From the NCBI GenBank assembly GCA_964505555.1, contig CAZDIO010000163.1, positions 1 to 49,250 on the forward strand: a DNA stretch of 49,250 bases. Direction: 5' to 3'. Both the position numbers and the translations under genes were made by a program. Positions 16,013-24,269 of this stretch are shown here, one piece after another (the first letter of the stretch is position 1; each line of letters opens with the position of its first letter). Source of the DNA: CAZDIO01 sp964505555 (GTDB taxonomy: Bacteria; Bdellovibrionota_C; UBA2361; SZUA-149; CAZDIO01). Below the pieces are notes generated by a model. The model was not told the origin of the DNA and did no database searches. It saw only the letters and a list, made by a program, of their open reading frames with translations.

Positions 16013-16942
16013 TTAGTTTACTCCAACCGCAGGATCGGAGAGGCAATATCTCTCGGGAGTATGATCATCGGAAGTAAGCTTCACCGTAACTTGGCTTACG
16101 TCGGTCATTAAAACGGCATCTCCTGGACTACCAAAGCAAGCAATCCTTGCTCCGCTTGAGCCCTCAGTAAAGTCCTGTATTTTATACGGACTACAAGATC
16201 TCTCTCCACACTCCTCATCTAATCGATCTCTGTCATTAGGGAAACGGAGCTGAACACTAAATGCATCTTCGAGTTCCCCTCGAAGCACAACCCCCGCATT
16301 ACCTCCACAATCATCTAATGATGGTAGATAACGAAAGTCTTCAGGAGCAGCTTCACATGGGGGGACCGGCTCCCCCTCTTCATCGTTCCCATCAAAAGTG
16401 CCCGGCACGACAAGGCTTGAAAGACATCCGGCAATAAGCTCCTCTCCACAACTGCCGCTTGATTCGATGACACCGGTAATTTTTTGAAAAACCAATTCCT
16501 CACCGATGGACTTGCCACTTTCCGTCACAATCTGTCCAACCGTTGCAATCTGACCATTAGTGCTTGCGGTACAATTCTCCCCTGCTGGGAAAAAATACCA
16601 GGGCTCGCTAGCTAAAGCAGTAACCGATTTAATTGCTGCCGTATTGTCAAAAGAGGTTGTATTCCCGATACCTTGAATTTTAACGAAGATACTTTCTCCA
16701 TTCACCCTTAGGGTAAGAAGACTTGAATCTTGAACACTCACCAACTCTGCAGCAAGCCCTTCACTAGGTTCTATATTAGTAAGTTCTTGATTGACTACAA
16801 CACCACAACCTCTTGCGGTCGAGGCATCTCCTCCTGAAGTGTTCTCTGAGTCATCGTCATCTGATCCTCCACTAGAACACCCTATGAATAATACAAAAGT
16901 TATGAATAAAAACACTTTCATGAGATATTTTTGTGGGCTCAC
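16013..16942 (-). CDS. Cys-rich predicted lipoprotein of unknown function
   Basis: The N-terminus is a short signal sequence with lipobox LFIGC-SSGG, so Cys22 would be lipidated; an acidic SGGSDDDDSENTSGGD linker follows. The mature part has many Cys in pairs suited to disulfides (for example GENC, GSCG, GCLSS, DDCGG, DEECGERSC). I recognise no domain. The GTG start at 16942 has GGAGAG about 5 bases upstream; an internal ATG at 16921 is the alternative. Placed 46 bases before the GT39 gene on the same strand, it may belong to the same transcript. Confidence 0.75.
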   Translation of the reverse strand: MSPQKYLMKVFLFITFVLFIGCSSGGSDDDDSENTSGGDASTARGCGVVVNQELTNIEPSEGLAAELVSVQDSSLLTLRVNGESIFVKIQGIGNTTSFDNTAAIKSVTALASEPWYFFPAGENCTASTNGQIATVGQIVTESGKSIGEELVFQKITGVIESSGSCGEELIAGCLSSLVVPGTFDGNDEEGEPVPPCEAAPEDFRYLPSLDDCGGNAGVVLRGELEDAFSVQLRFPNDRDRLDEECGERSCSPYKIQDFTEGSSGARIACFGSPGDAVLMTDVSQVTVKLTSDDHTPERYCLSDPAVGVN

Positions 16943-17112
16943 AATCTCTCCCCCTCAGGCAATCTAAGCAAATCCGCTTGGGAATCTCTATCAAGCTTCT
17001 CTGAGGTGTTCAAGGAAAACTATGAGAAGGGGAGAATTAATAACAGCAACTTCCTCTTGTGCTTTATTTAAACACTTACATTACGTAAGGTAACTTTAAA
17101 GCTTACTTTTGA

Positions 17113-18153
17113 TCAGTCATTGAGAAGACTTCGCAACACGGTCTCAAATGGTCCTGGATTTACATAAATATCTTCCCCATATTCGTAACCCCCATCCTGG
17201 TTTATCGCCACGTAGGGAGCCCATTTATGCTGAAGGTTTTCAGCAAATTCTGAAAATCCGTAATTAACATACTGTGGGGAGAAAAGTTCAAGCACGACAG
17301 ATCCTTTGGGCATAAAAATAGAATGGAGCATCCCTGAGCCATGTGGTCCGATCAGCACAGAGGCTCGAGAAGCAATCGCAATTTGTTGGCGTAAGGTGTA
17401 ATCCTCCATATACATTGGCCAGATGGAGTATTTTTCTAATACTGGCCGAATTCGCTCCTCGTTGAGAACTTTTCGAGGGCGATTTATCTGTCTCCGAGAA
17501 AGATAGATCCGCTGCACGCTCTCTCCCTGTTCATCTTTTACTGCTTCAAGTAACTGTGATCGGAAAATATACAGAAGCTCTCGATATAAATTCCAGTGCC
17601 ATCCTCGAAAATGGGTAGGAACAAAAAGTTTCTTTGCTCTGATGAGGGGATATTGTTGAAGAAATATCCTCTCTTCTCTTATTCCCAACATATCTAGGGA
17701 CTCTCTTGCCCAAGGACAGTTTGTAGGAATTACATACGTTCCACCAAATCCGCACCTTTCCGCAACGATCACTTTTGGGAGTTGATCAAGCATCCAGTGA
17801 TAGAAACACCAGGTATTGAGCGCACACAATGAGAGTGCTTCTTCAAGAACTGGCACCTCCTGTCCTTCGATACATGGTGAGGGGCGAAGATGAAGATGAT
17901 CGGGGGAGCTTACACCATTACTTTGTTCACACAGCGAAATACCTTCTTCAGTGAGAAGCACTCCATGAGCTCCACAAATGATACCCCCATCGAACTGAAA
18001 AGTTCCAAGTGGCAACCCTCCATACATCTCCACAACACAAGATTCAAACCCAGGAAGATGAGTAAACTGAACCCGTCCCGGACAACGGTAGGCTAATTCA
18101 GAAAATGAGATCTCTCGAAATTGATCTGTCTCTCCGCTAGAGATAGTGATCAT
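17113..18153 (-). CDS. GT61-family (DUF563) glycosyltransferase
   Basis: The features of family 61 are present: LNTWCFYHWMLDQLPKVIV, where GNYxHWxxDxLP-like motifs are usual, then RIYLSRRQINRPRKVLNE, then ASRASVLIGPHGSGMLHSIFM followed by GSVVLELFSPQYVN. These motifs bind the donor and acceptor in GT61 enzymes, which act in the cytoplasm on lipopolysaccharide, exopolysaccharide or glycoprotein. No membrane helix is seen. The ATG at 18153 (346 residues) is preceded by AAAGGGAG and preferred over ATG 18177, which has none. It stands alone between a lipoprotein gene and the MgtC-like gene on the same strand. Confidence 0.85.
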   Translation of the reverse strand: MITISSGETDQFREISFSELAYRCPGRVQFTHLPGFESCVVEMYGGLPLGTFQFDGGIICGAHGVLLTEEGISLCEQSNGVSSPDHLHLRPSPCIEGQEVPVLEEALSLCALNTWCFYHWMLDQLPKVIVAERCGFGGTYVIPTNCPWARESLDMLGIREERIFLQQYPLIRAKKLFVPTHFRGWHWNLYRELLYIFRSQLLEAVKDEQGESVQRIYLSRRQINRPRKVLNEERIRPVLEKYSIWPMYMEDYTLRQQIAIASRASVLIGPHGSGMLHSIFMPKGSVVLELFSPQYVNYGFSEFAENLQHKWAPYVAINQDGGYEYGEDIYVNPGPFETVLRSLLND

Positions 18154-18320
18154 TTGCTCCCTTTCAAAATGTTCCATTTAAAAAATTATCATTATCAATA
18201 AAGCCCCCGCTCAAAGGAGTTTCAGCTTTCTGTGATTTTAGATGCAGAAGGAGAGATTCAAGCCGGTGAAATCATATTCCTGGGGAAATCCTCGGAATTT
18301 CTTAGTCTCCCTAAGAGGAG

Positions 18321-19598
18321 CTACATCAAAAAAACAAGTGTTCCCGCACCACCTGCGATAATGAGAAATGTCGAGAAAAGAAGTCGACAACGTAAGCTAG
18401 AAGATCCGATAACAGTGACTATTCCAAGTTTTACTAAGGTATTGGTTATTGATGCGATTAAGATCGCGTTCATTGCAACCCTCACCGCACCCCTCTTTGC
18501 ATACTCCGCCATTGAGAGGGTAATTGCATCAACATCGGTCAATCCGGCGAGTGCAGAGACAAGATAGATCCCCTTTGCTGGAGAGGTGTGACTAATAATT
18601 TTTACTACAAAAAGGATTCCCGCAAAAAATATCGCAAACTTTATTGCGGATCTTAAACTAAAAGGATTTCGGAGAGGAACCTCGTCTTCCTTGTCAAATT
18701 GATGAGTATGCTTAGCAGCACTTTGGCGATAAAACCAAAATGCAATCAACGAAGAGATTCCTGCCATGACGACAAAAGGTGGCCAAATAGAAGAGATAAG
18801 TGTGGGGTTTACTAAAAGTATCTCGGTAAGGATACGAAGGAACATCACTGCCCAGGCAAGAGTAATACCACAAGAAAGTGCTTCAATGTGGGCCAGATGT
18901 GTTTCATCGACACTCCTCTTTGCAAAGCTCAACGTCACCGCGGTTGAAGAAACCAAACCACCGGTAACTCCGGTTAGCGCTGCTCCCTTTCCTGTTCCCA
19001 ACAGCCGCGTTGCCACGTACCCAACAAGAGAGAGCGAGGAGATAAGAACCACAAACAACCAGAGCCGATATGGATTGATGGCCGCCCATGGATCAATAGG
19101 ACGATCGGGCAAAAGAGGAAGGACGATAAAACTCGCGATGAGAAGACGTAATATAATAAAGATATCATCCCAACCCAATCGACCAACAAGTGCGTGGAGA
19201 GGTTGTTTATAGGCAAGAAGCGCTGCGGTCACAATGGCAAGACACACCGCAAGCTCTGAAGAGTCTAACATTACCATTCCACCAAGAAGGTAGACATTCA
19301 ACGCAGCAAGTTCAGTCGTAAGACCAACGGCATCGGGGTTTGATTTTGCCTCCGAAAAATGTGCCGCAGAGACTAACAAAGCAACAACAAAAAGAGCTGA
19401 AATAAAAATAAATGGAGTTTGGAATTGCAGTGTCAACCAAGCAGCAACAGCGCCAAGCTCAGAAAAGAAGATAAATGTTCTTAGTCCACCAATACCCGTG
19501 TGATCTTTTCCTGTTTTTCGTTTTTCTCTCTCAACGCCAACTAACCCGCCAATAAGAAGCGCGACGATAAAGTTTTGAACTGTATTATAGTCAAGCAT
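18321..19598 (-). CDS. MgtC/SapB-family membrane protein with DUF4010 domain
   Basis: About twelve hydrophobic helices are visible. The N-terminal LIGGLVGVEREKRK with GIGGLRTFIFFSELGAV is the MgtC/SapB signature; the second half, with LTGVTGGLVSSTAVTLSFA and LAGLTDVDAITLSMA, matches the DUF4010 domain often fused to it. Family members are inner-membrane proteins tied to magnesium or phosphate homeostasis and sometimes act as Mg/metal transporters; the exact role is unknown. The ATG at 19598 (425 residues) is preferred over the TTG three bases earlier. The 248-base gap upstream (19602-19849) shows no clear structure. Confidence 0.88.
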   Translation of the reverse strand: MLDYNTVQNFIVALLIGGLVGVEREKRKTGKDHTGIGGLRTFIFFSELGAVAAWLTLQFQTPFIFISALFVVALLVSAAHFSEAKSNPDAVGLTTELAALNVYLLGGMVMLDSSELAVCLAIVTAALLAYKQPLHALVGRLGWDDIFIILRLLIASFIVLPLLPDRPIDPWAAINPYRLWLFVVLISSLSLVGYVATRLLGTGKGAALTGVTGGLVSSTAVTLSFAKRSVDETHLAHIEALSCGITLAWAVMFLRILTEILLVNPTLISSIWPPFVVMAGISSLIAFWFYRQSAAKHTHQFDKEDEVPLRNPFSLRSAIKFAIFFAGILFVVKIISHTSPAKGIYLVSALAGLTDVDAITLSMAEYAKRGAVRVAMNAILIASITNTLVKLGIVTVIGSSSLRCRLLFSTFLIIAGGAGTLVFLM

Positions 19599-19849
19599 CA
19601 ACCCTCGTTTGCCCCTGCCCTAACCACATTTGTAAGGTCATTAAAGAAGCTCGATCAGTTTAAGGGCCTCTCTTCGTTAAATGCTCTAAGGTTATTATCA
19701 CCACTTCCGTTTTCTTTAAAATTAAAACTCAATGACGATATCTGCCTCGAGTAACAAGGCACGAATTTCCTATGCGGGGGGTGTCAACCTGAAGATGACA
19801 CCGTATTTTTTTTAACCTCCTAGTACCTCCAAACGACACCCGCTCTTGA

Positions 19850-20308
19850 TTACCGTTTCCCGATCGTCAATTCCGTTATGTCGTCAACAAGCTGCAACTC
19901 CCATGGATCCATAAGCAGAGGATTTGCCATCGCAAGAACCGTGTTGAAGCTAGACGACGGGCTCAAATTCTGAATCACCCACCGATTCCCCTTGGTAAAC
20001 CACGATACTTGAACTGCCCACCGGTAGGGTAATGCGTCGATCTCCTGAGGCTCTGGCGAAAAGAGCACCATTCTAACTCCAATCCAGTCACGCTCCCAAT
20101 GCGTCGCAATCATAACTACTCGCTCATCGGCAGTCATCAAGCTTATCGGGCAATTGCGAAACGGTATCGTCATATTACGAATGAATGAGACAAAGAGTGC
20201 GCAGTTGGTCTTTGCTATACGCACTGCTAGTCCCTTTGGACTTGCCATGCTCTCTGGACGAAGAGATATTCCTGCAGGAATGTTTCCGTTCAATACATAC
20301 TTTGGCAT
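19850..20308 (-). CDS. Small conserved-looking hypothetical protein (152 residues)
   Basis: I do not recognise this protein. It has no signal peptide or membrane helix. Trp-containing strands (THWERDWIGVRMVLF, YRWAVQVSWFTKGNRWVIQNL) suggest a compact alpha/beta or beta-barrel domain. The start at ATG 20308 is decided by an excellent GGAGG site 7 bases upstream; the open frame continues to 20458 but that extension is low-complexity. Its G+C is richer by eye than genes further left, like the OPT gene that follows on the other strand. Confidence 0.7.
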   Translation of the reverse strand: MPKYVLNGNIPAGISLRPESMASPKGLAVRIAKTNCALFVSFIRNMTIPFRNCPISLMTADERVVMIATHWERDWIGVRMVLFSPEPQEIDALPYRWAVQVSWFTKGNRWVIQNLSPSSSFNTVLAMANPLLMDPWELQLVDDITELTIGKR

Positions 20309-20918
20309 ATTCTCGCCTCCAAAAAATGTCCTTGGTCTTACATCACCCCCGCCAAACACCACCGGTGAAGTTGTGCTTAGCGAAGGTGACGCAACCAAAG
20401 CTTCAGAAGACGAGCTATTAAAACCCTTAACTAAAAGCTGACACCCCCGTCGAATCATAAGGTCTAAAAACCAACAGACTTGACCCGAGTGTCGTTGAAG
20501 TAATTTCTCGTAATATACGGCGAAGATTCAACCTAAAGAGAAGGAGCAAAAAAGCGAAGAAGGAGCACTCTACCACATTTCTTTACTCCCCTCAATTGAC
20601 CCCAAGTTTTGCTAACCCTTTTATTCTTCCAATTGCAAATATAAACACTATTAGATATCATTCCGCGTTCGCACAGAGGCCTCGTGTTTTCATAGCGCGA
20701 CCATATCTGAAGCGATCTCTTGAGGTTAGCTCATCTCTCTACGTTCTTTTTCGTGTCCTTAAATTCGAGTAGTTGAAATTTCTGTTTCTCTCGCTGGAAG
20801 ATTTCTTTGAGCGAGAGAAAACGGTGGTGCTTGGCGATGCGTATCGTCAGGAATCGGTTTTTCCCGGTTTTATTTTTCCACCGCGAAGTCTCATAACTCG
20901 TGTTTGGGAGGACGTTCT
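20309..20918. other. 610-base intergenic region between divergent genes
   Basis: It should contain promoters for the small protein on the minus strand and the OPT gene on the plus strand. The only clear element is the hairpin at 20785-20820. A frame encoding 63 residues on the plus strand overlaps the OPT start and lacks support. Otherwise I see nothing recognisable. Confidence 0.5.
20785..20820 (+). promoter_or_regulatory. Perfect 11-bp hairpin in the OPT leader
   Basis: TTTCTCTCGCT (20785-20795) pairs perfectly with AGCGAGAGAAA (20810-20820) around a 14-base loop, about 100 bases upstream of the OPT start. It could be a leader structure controlling the transporter, or a terminator for an unannotated transcript. 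No T-run follows on the plus strand. Confidence 0.45.
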
Positions 20919-22769
20919 ATGCAAGAAACAAGTTTACGGGCAGTGCTTCTTGGAGTGCTGTTAGCGTTCGTAATGCTGGCAGCAAACACATATCTTGGCC
21001 TTAAGGCAGGTATGACAGTAGGTGCAAGCATCCCGTCTGCGGTACTTGCGCTAGGACTCCTTCGTCGTCGGAAAGGATCGGCGCTGGAGTGTAACATCGT
21101 GCAGACAGGCGCATCAACCGGTGAAACACTGGCTGCGGGAGCGATCTTCACTCTTCCAGCGCTCTATCTCACCGGTGTTTGGACTCAGTTCAACTATATC
21201 CAAACGACTTTGGTGGTAATGTCCGGCGGAATTCTCGGTGTGCTGCTCATGATTCCGCTGCGACGCACATTGATCGCTTCACCAACTATGGGTTTAGCGT
21301 ATCCAGAGGGAACTGCCTGCGCTCAAGTTATCCGCGCCGGCGATAACCCTGGAAGCCTACGGGCAATCCTTACCGCTGTTGGTCTTGGTGGTGTCTTTTC
21401 ACTATGTTCTCGTGCTGGAGCATTGGCTGAGAACATACTCGGTGGGATCCACTTGGGTCCAACAGCGTTGCCATTTGGATTGTCAACCTCGCCAGCGCTC
21501 ATGAGCGTAGGTTTCATTGTCGGTCTCAACGTCGCCTTTCTTGTGTTTCTCGGAGGCGCAATTGCGTGGCTGATACTTATCCCAATTCTTGGATGGGGAA
21601 GTTTCACCGCTGAGAAGCCAGTATTTGATCAAGCGTTTGGATTTTGGGCAACAAAGGCCCGTTACGTAGGTGTTGGGGCGATGGTGGTTGGAGGACTCTG
21701 GACGATCGTCAAGCTTCTTCCAACTATTCGAAAAGCCGTATCACAAATCTTTCGTGGATCGAATACAGGAGAGGTCACGGCGCTCTCGGACCAAGACTTA
21801 AGCGGCAGAGCTTTTTTTGGCTTCGCTGCTCTTGTCCTCGTGCTGATCCTGACTCTCTTTATTCAAGTCACGGGGAGTGTGATTTTGGGAACTCTTTTCA
21901 CTGCGGTGATGTTTGCCCTGGCGATGGTAATCGTGGCCATCTCGTCCTACATTTGTGGGCTTGTCGGATCCTCAAATAACCCTGTCTCAGGCATGACTAT
22001 TTTTACATTGCTGATTGTGGCCACTCTCGTTCTTGTCCTGGGCTTGGGAGGTGCGCAAGCAGTTACGACAACACTGATTATTGCGGGAGTTGTCTGCTGT
22101 GCAGCATGCACTGCAGGAAACACTTCTCAGGACTTGAAGACGGGGTTCCTCCTTCAAGCCACTCCGTATCGTCAGCAGTTGATCTGCATCCTCTGTGTAA
22201 TACTCCCCGCTTTTCTGGTGGCTCCGGTCCTTACCCTACTTTCAAAGTCGTATGGGTGGGACGCTGAGCATGGTGGGCTTGCAGCGCCTCAAGCGCGCTT
22301 GTTTGCCTCAATTGCGCAGGGGTTCTTTCAGGGTGGTGTCATTCCTTGGGGAATGGTGGTGCTCGGAGCGATACTTGCAGTGCTACTTGGACTCTTCAAT
22401 GAATATCTGAAGCGTCGAGGAAGTTCCTTTGGAACCCCGATTATGCCTGTGGCGGTGGGGATGTATCTACCGCTTCAACTCTCTACACCTATTCTGCTTG
22501 GCGGACTCTTGCGATACTACCTTTCTCGCAAAAAAACTAAGCCGATGGATGAGGAAGCAGAAGCGATGGAACAAGCAAGCCCAGGCATTCTGTTCGCAAG
22601 CGGCTTAATTGCTGGAGAGTCAATTATGGGACTATTCTTAGCGGTCCCCGTTGTGTTGGGAGTGAACATCGCATTCTCGTTCACCCCCGAGGCGATCGGA
22701 CTAATAGCATTAGGCGTGCTGATCTTCCTGTTTATTCGCGTAGAAAAAAAAGCGCAAAATGTCGAATGA
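20919..22769 (+). CDS. OPT-family (oligopeptide-type) transporter
   Basis: The 616-residue protein has about 14-16 membrane helices. The opening LRAVLLGVLLAFVMLAANTYLGLKAGMTVGASIPSAVLA-type region with GLKAG, the ASTGETLAAGAIFTLPAL segment, PTMGLAYPEGTACAQV, and CGLVGSSNNPVSGMTIFTLL (NNPVSGM) are hallmarks of the bacterial OPT clan. These carry peptides or metal chelates, probably by proton coupling. The ATG at 20919 has GGGAGGA 6 bases upstream; the frame's earlier TTG does not. A hairpin typical of a terminator follows. The gene's G+C and codon usage look richer than the flanking minus-strand genes, a possible sign of transfer. Confidence 0.9.
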   Translation: MQETSLRAVLLGVLLAFVMLAANTYLGLKAGMTVGASIPSAVLALGLLRRRKGSALECNIVQTGASTGETLAAGAIFTLPALYLTGVWTQFNYIQTTLVVMSGGILGVLLMIPLRRTLIASPTMGLAYPEGTACAQVIRAGDNPGSLRAILTAVGLGGVFSLCSRAGALAENILGGIHLGPTALPFGLSTSPALMSVGFIVGLNVAFLVFLGGAIAWLILIPILGWGSFTAEKPVFDQAFGFWATKARYVGVGAMVVGGLWTIVKLLPTIRKAVSQIFRGSNTGEVTALSDQDLSGRAFFGFAALVLVLILTLFIQVTGSVILGTLFTAVMFALAMVIVAISSYICGLVGSSNNPVSGMTIFTLLIVATLVLVLGLGGAQAVTTTLIIAGVVCCAACTAGNTSQDLKTGFLLQATPYRQQLICILCVILPAFLVAPVLTLLSKSYGWDAEHGGLAAPQARLFASIAQGFFQGGVIPWGMVVLGAILAVLLGLFNEYLKRRGSSFGTPIMPVAVGMYLPLQLSTPILLGGLLRYYLSRKKTKPMDEEAEAMEQASPGILFASGLIAGESIMGLFLAVPVVLGVNIAFSFTPEAIGLIALGVLIFLFIRVEKKAQNVE

Positions 22770-22824
22770 TACCCGTTTGAACTACAAGAAGTAAAAGGAG
22801 ACAAAAGTCGCAAAGCGCGAAAGG

Positions 22825-22882
22825 GAGAAGCGGTTCCTCGGTGGCCAAATGGCTACTTTCAGGATTTGGGCCACCGCTTCTC
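22825..22882 (+). terminator. Hairpin downstream of the OPT gene
   Basis: GAGAAGC (22825-22831) and GGTGGCC (22840-22846) pair respectively with GCTTCTC (22876-22882) and GGCCACC (22869-22875), an extended stem with one bulge, about 60 bases after the OPT stop. The following bases TTATTATTATC are A/T-rich with several Ts, consistent with intrinsic termination. Confidence 0.6.
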
Positions 22883-22916
22883 TCTTATTATTATCTAAAC
22901 TATTCTCATCTAAACA

Positions 22917-22948
22917 AAACCGCGTAATATTTCGGTAAGATTTGCCGC
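22917..22948. repeat. 32-bp direct repeat, copy 1
   Basis: The sequence AAACCGCGTAATATTTCGGT and its continuation to GCCGC at 22948 recurs at 23992-24023 with a single mismatch (AATATTT here, AACATTT there). The two copies flank the small membrane-protein gene, 1,075 bases apart. In the minus direction this copy lies in a 36-codon open stretch ending TAG with no obvious start, suggesting either a gene remnant or a mobile noncoding repeat. Confidence 0.75.
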
Positions 22949-23362
22949 CCCAAGATCTGGCGCACCCCAACCCATAGACGCAATTTCTATGTAAATCAAT
23001 CTGCTTTTAAGCGCTTGCTGTTATGGGATTTTTGGAGTTGCCAGGTACCAGATCCAAGACCAGATCCAACTATCGTCCTGGAGTTTAAATGCAATCAATG
23101 CAACAGATAATCGTATAACCGTATAGTAAGCAGCTCTTTGTCTTTTCATAGTAGGTAGATTTGAGGAGTATTTGCGCTGAGAGTTTTGGCTGTCAGCGCG
23201 AATGCTGCTGCCATTTAGGTTTTCTCGATTGATTGACTGAGTGGTGCATGAGAGGTCGGTGGTTCGTTGTTCGCGCGGTATCTTAGAGCATACAACGAAC
23301 TGCCGAACGCTCCGCATTGTGCGACCGGTTGAGCAGTTGGCTCCTTTATAAGGAGATTGGTT
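22949..23362. other. Intergenic region upstream of the small membrane-protein gene
   Basis: This 414-base stretch has tandem-like CCAGATC motifs around 23047-23065 but no gene I can support. The 152-residue minus-strand frame here runs into the next gene and lacks coding character. It presumably holds the promoter of the plus-strand gene. Confidence 0.45.
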
Positions 23363-23839
23363 ATGTGGGCATTTGTAATTTGTGGACTTGTTGCAGTTGG
23401 ACTGTTGATGTGGGGAGTTGCGGCTTGGACAGAAAAGCGAATGCGACGCTTCTATCTGCCGCAACTTACTCGAGAGCAATTATCAAAAGCTCGGTTCCAC
23501 GCGCTTGCGAAAATGACATTCGACGGGCTCGCACCCCGGCTTTCAATGCTGATGACCAAGGTCATTAGCTCTCTCGAGCCCGTCCCGCTATTTAGCGATG
23601 AGACTCCCAATGCAGATCACTTTCGGACGGATCTTGATGAATTGCTCAGTGCGGTTCGCAATCGACTTACACGCCATACAGATCCTGCTGAGAGGAAAAA
23701 TGCAGGAGATGTTATTCTTTCTCATTGGGACCTACTCACAGGTGAGTTGCCAGTTCGCATCGCTCCCCAGTCGAGGTCTCGGCATCGGGTAGAATTTCTC
23801 GCCGAAGCCAGCCGAACGCTGACTCAGGCGTGCATGTAG
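23363..23839 (+). CDS. Small single-pass membrane protein of unknown function
   Basis: The 158 residues comprise one N-terminal membrane helix (WAFVICGLVAVGLLMWGVAAW) followed by a basic, helical soluble domain (KRMRRFYLPQLTREQLSKARFHALAKMTF) without recognised motif. The ATG at 23363 is supported by AGGAG 7 bases upstream. It lies between the two copies of a 32-bp direct repeat and just left of tRNA-Leu(UAA); its composition resembles the OPT gene. I can suggest no function. Confidence 0.7.
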   Translation: MWAFVICGLVAVGLLMWGVAAWTEKRMRRFYLPQLTREQLSKARFHALAKMTFDGLAPRLSMLMTKVISSLEPVPLFSDETPNADHFRTDLDELLSAVRNRLTRHTDPAERKNAGDVILSHWDLLTGELPVRIAPQSRSRHRVEFLAEASRTLTQACM

Positions 23840-23858
23840 CAACAAGCTAGCTGTACCA

Positions 23859-23903
23859 CGAGGCCGCCCCGAGCATCTTTAGGAATAATCGGCAGCGGCC
23901 TCG
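23859..23903 (+). terminator. Perfect 9-bp GC-rich hairpin after the small membrane-protein gene
   Basis: CGAGGCCGC (23859-23867) pairs with GCGGCCTCG (23895-23903) with a 27-base apical region, 20 bases after the stop. No T-run follows immediately, so termination is inferred from position. Confidence 0.5.
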
Positions 23904-23991
23904 CGCCTTAGCGGCCTTCTACTTATTATTCAGCTATCTCATTATGCCTACACCCTCTGTCGCTTGAGATCCAGGTCCACCAGATCATCCC

Positions 23992-24023
23992 AAACCGCGT
24001 AACATTTCGGTAAGATTTGCCGC
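23992..24023. repeat. 32-bp direct repeat, copy 2
   Basis: Near-identical (31 of 32) to 22917-22948, in the same orientation. It ends about 50 bases from the 3' end of tRNA-Leu(UAA). Both copies have CCAGATC-containing sequence within about 130 bases, but wider flanks differ. Confidence 0.75.
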
Positions 24024-24043
24024 AGGCACGCGATTTTCTTTTG

Positions 24044-24075
24044 CTTACTTTTCTTTTTTCCAAAAGAAAAGTAAG
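24044..24075 (-). terminator. 14-bp perfect hairpin at the 3' end of tRNA-Leu(UAA)
   Basis: CTTACTTTTCTTTT (24044-24057) and AAAAGAAAAGTAAG (24062-24075) are perfect reverse complements around a 4-base loop, directly abutting the tRNA 3' end. In the tRNA direction this gives an A/T-rich stem with T-rich segments. It resembles the short AT-rich palindromes often seen between bacterial genes and probably ends the tRNA transcript. Confidence 0.6.
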
Positions 24076-24161
24076 TGCCGAGGGCCGGAATCGAACCGGC
24101 ACGTCGCTTTCGCAACCCAGGATTTTAAGTCCTGTGCGTCTACCAATTCCGCCACCCCGGC
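24076..24161 (-). tRNA. tRNA-Leu (anticodon UAA)
   Basis: The minus strand starts GCCGGGGTGGCGG and folds as a class II tRNA of 86 bases. The acceptor stem GCCGGGG pairs with CCTCGGC plus discriminator A. The D-loop has TTGGTAGACG, the anticodon stem CAGGA/TCCTG carries loop CTTAAAA (anticodon TAA), the variable arm is long, and the T-arm is GCCGG-TTCGATT-CCGGC. CCA is not encoded. Confidence 0.97.
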
Positions 24162-24269
24162 GAGAGATTGTAATGAGGAATTAGAAAATTCTTAGTAGCG
24201 TAGCGTGGTCAGTTTGTAAATTGTTAGCGAGTATTGGGCATAAAGTAAGTAGGAAGTGTAATTTTCCTG

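Noticed and set aside
20773..20964. 63-residue plus-strand frame overlapping the OPT start
   Set aside because: Different frame from the OPT gene, includes the leader hairpin and lacks coding character.
22782..22970. 62-residue minus-strand frame covering repeat copy 1
   Set aside because: It lies over a terminator hairpin and a repeat, with no ribosome-binding site.
23021..23479. 152-residue minus-strand frame upstream of the small membrane-protein gene
   Set aside because: Low-complexity Ser/Asn/Arg composition and overlap with the better supported plus-strand gene.
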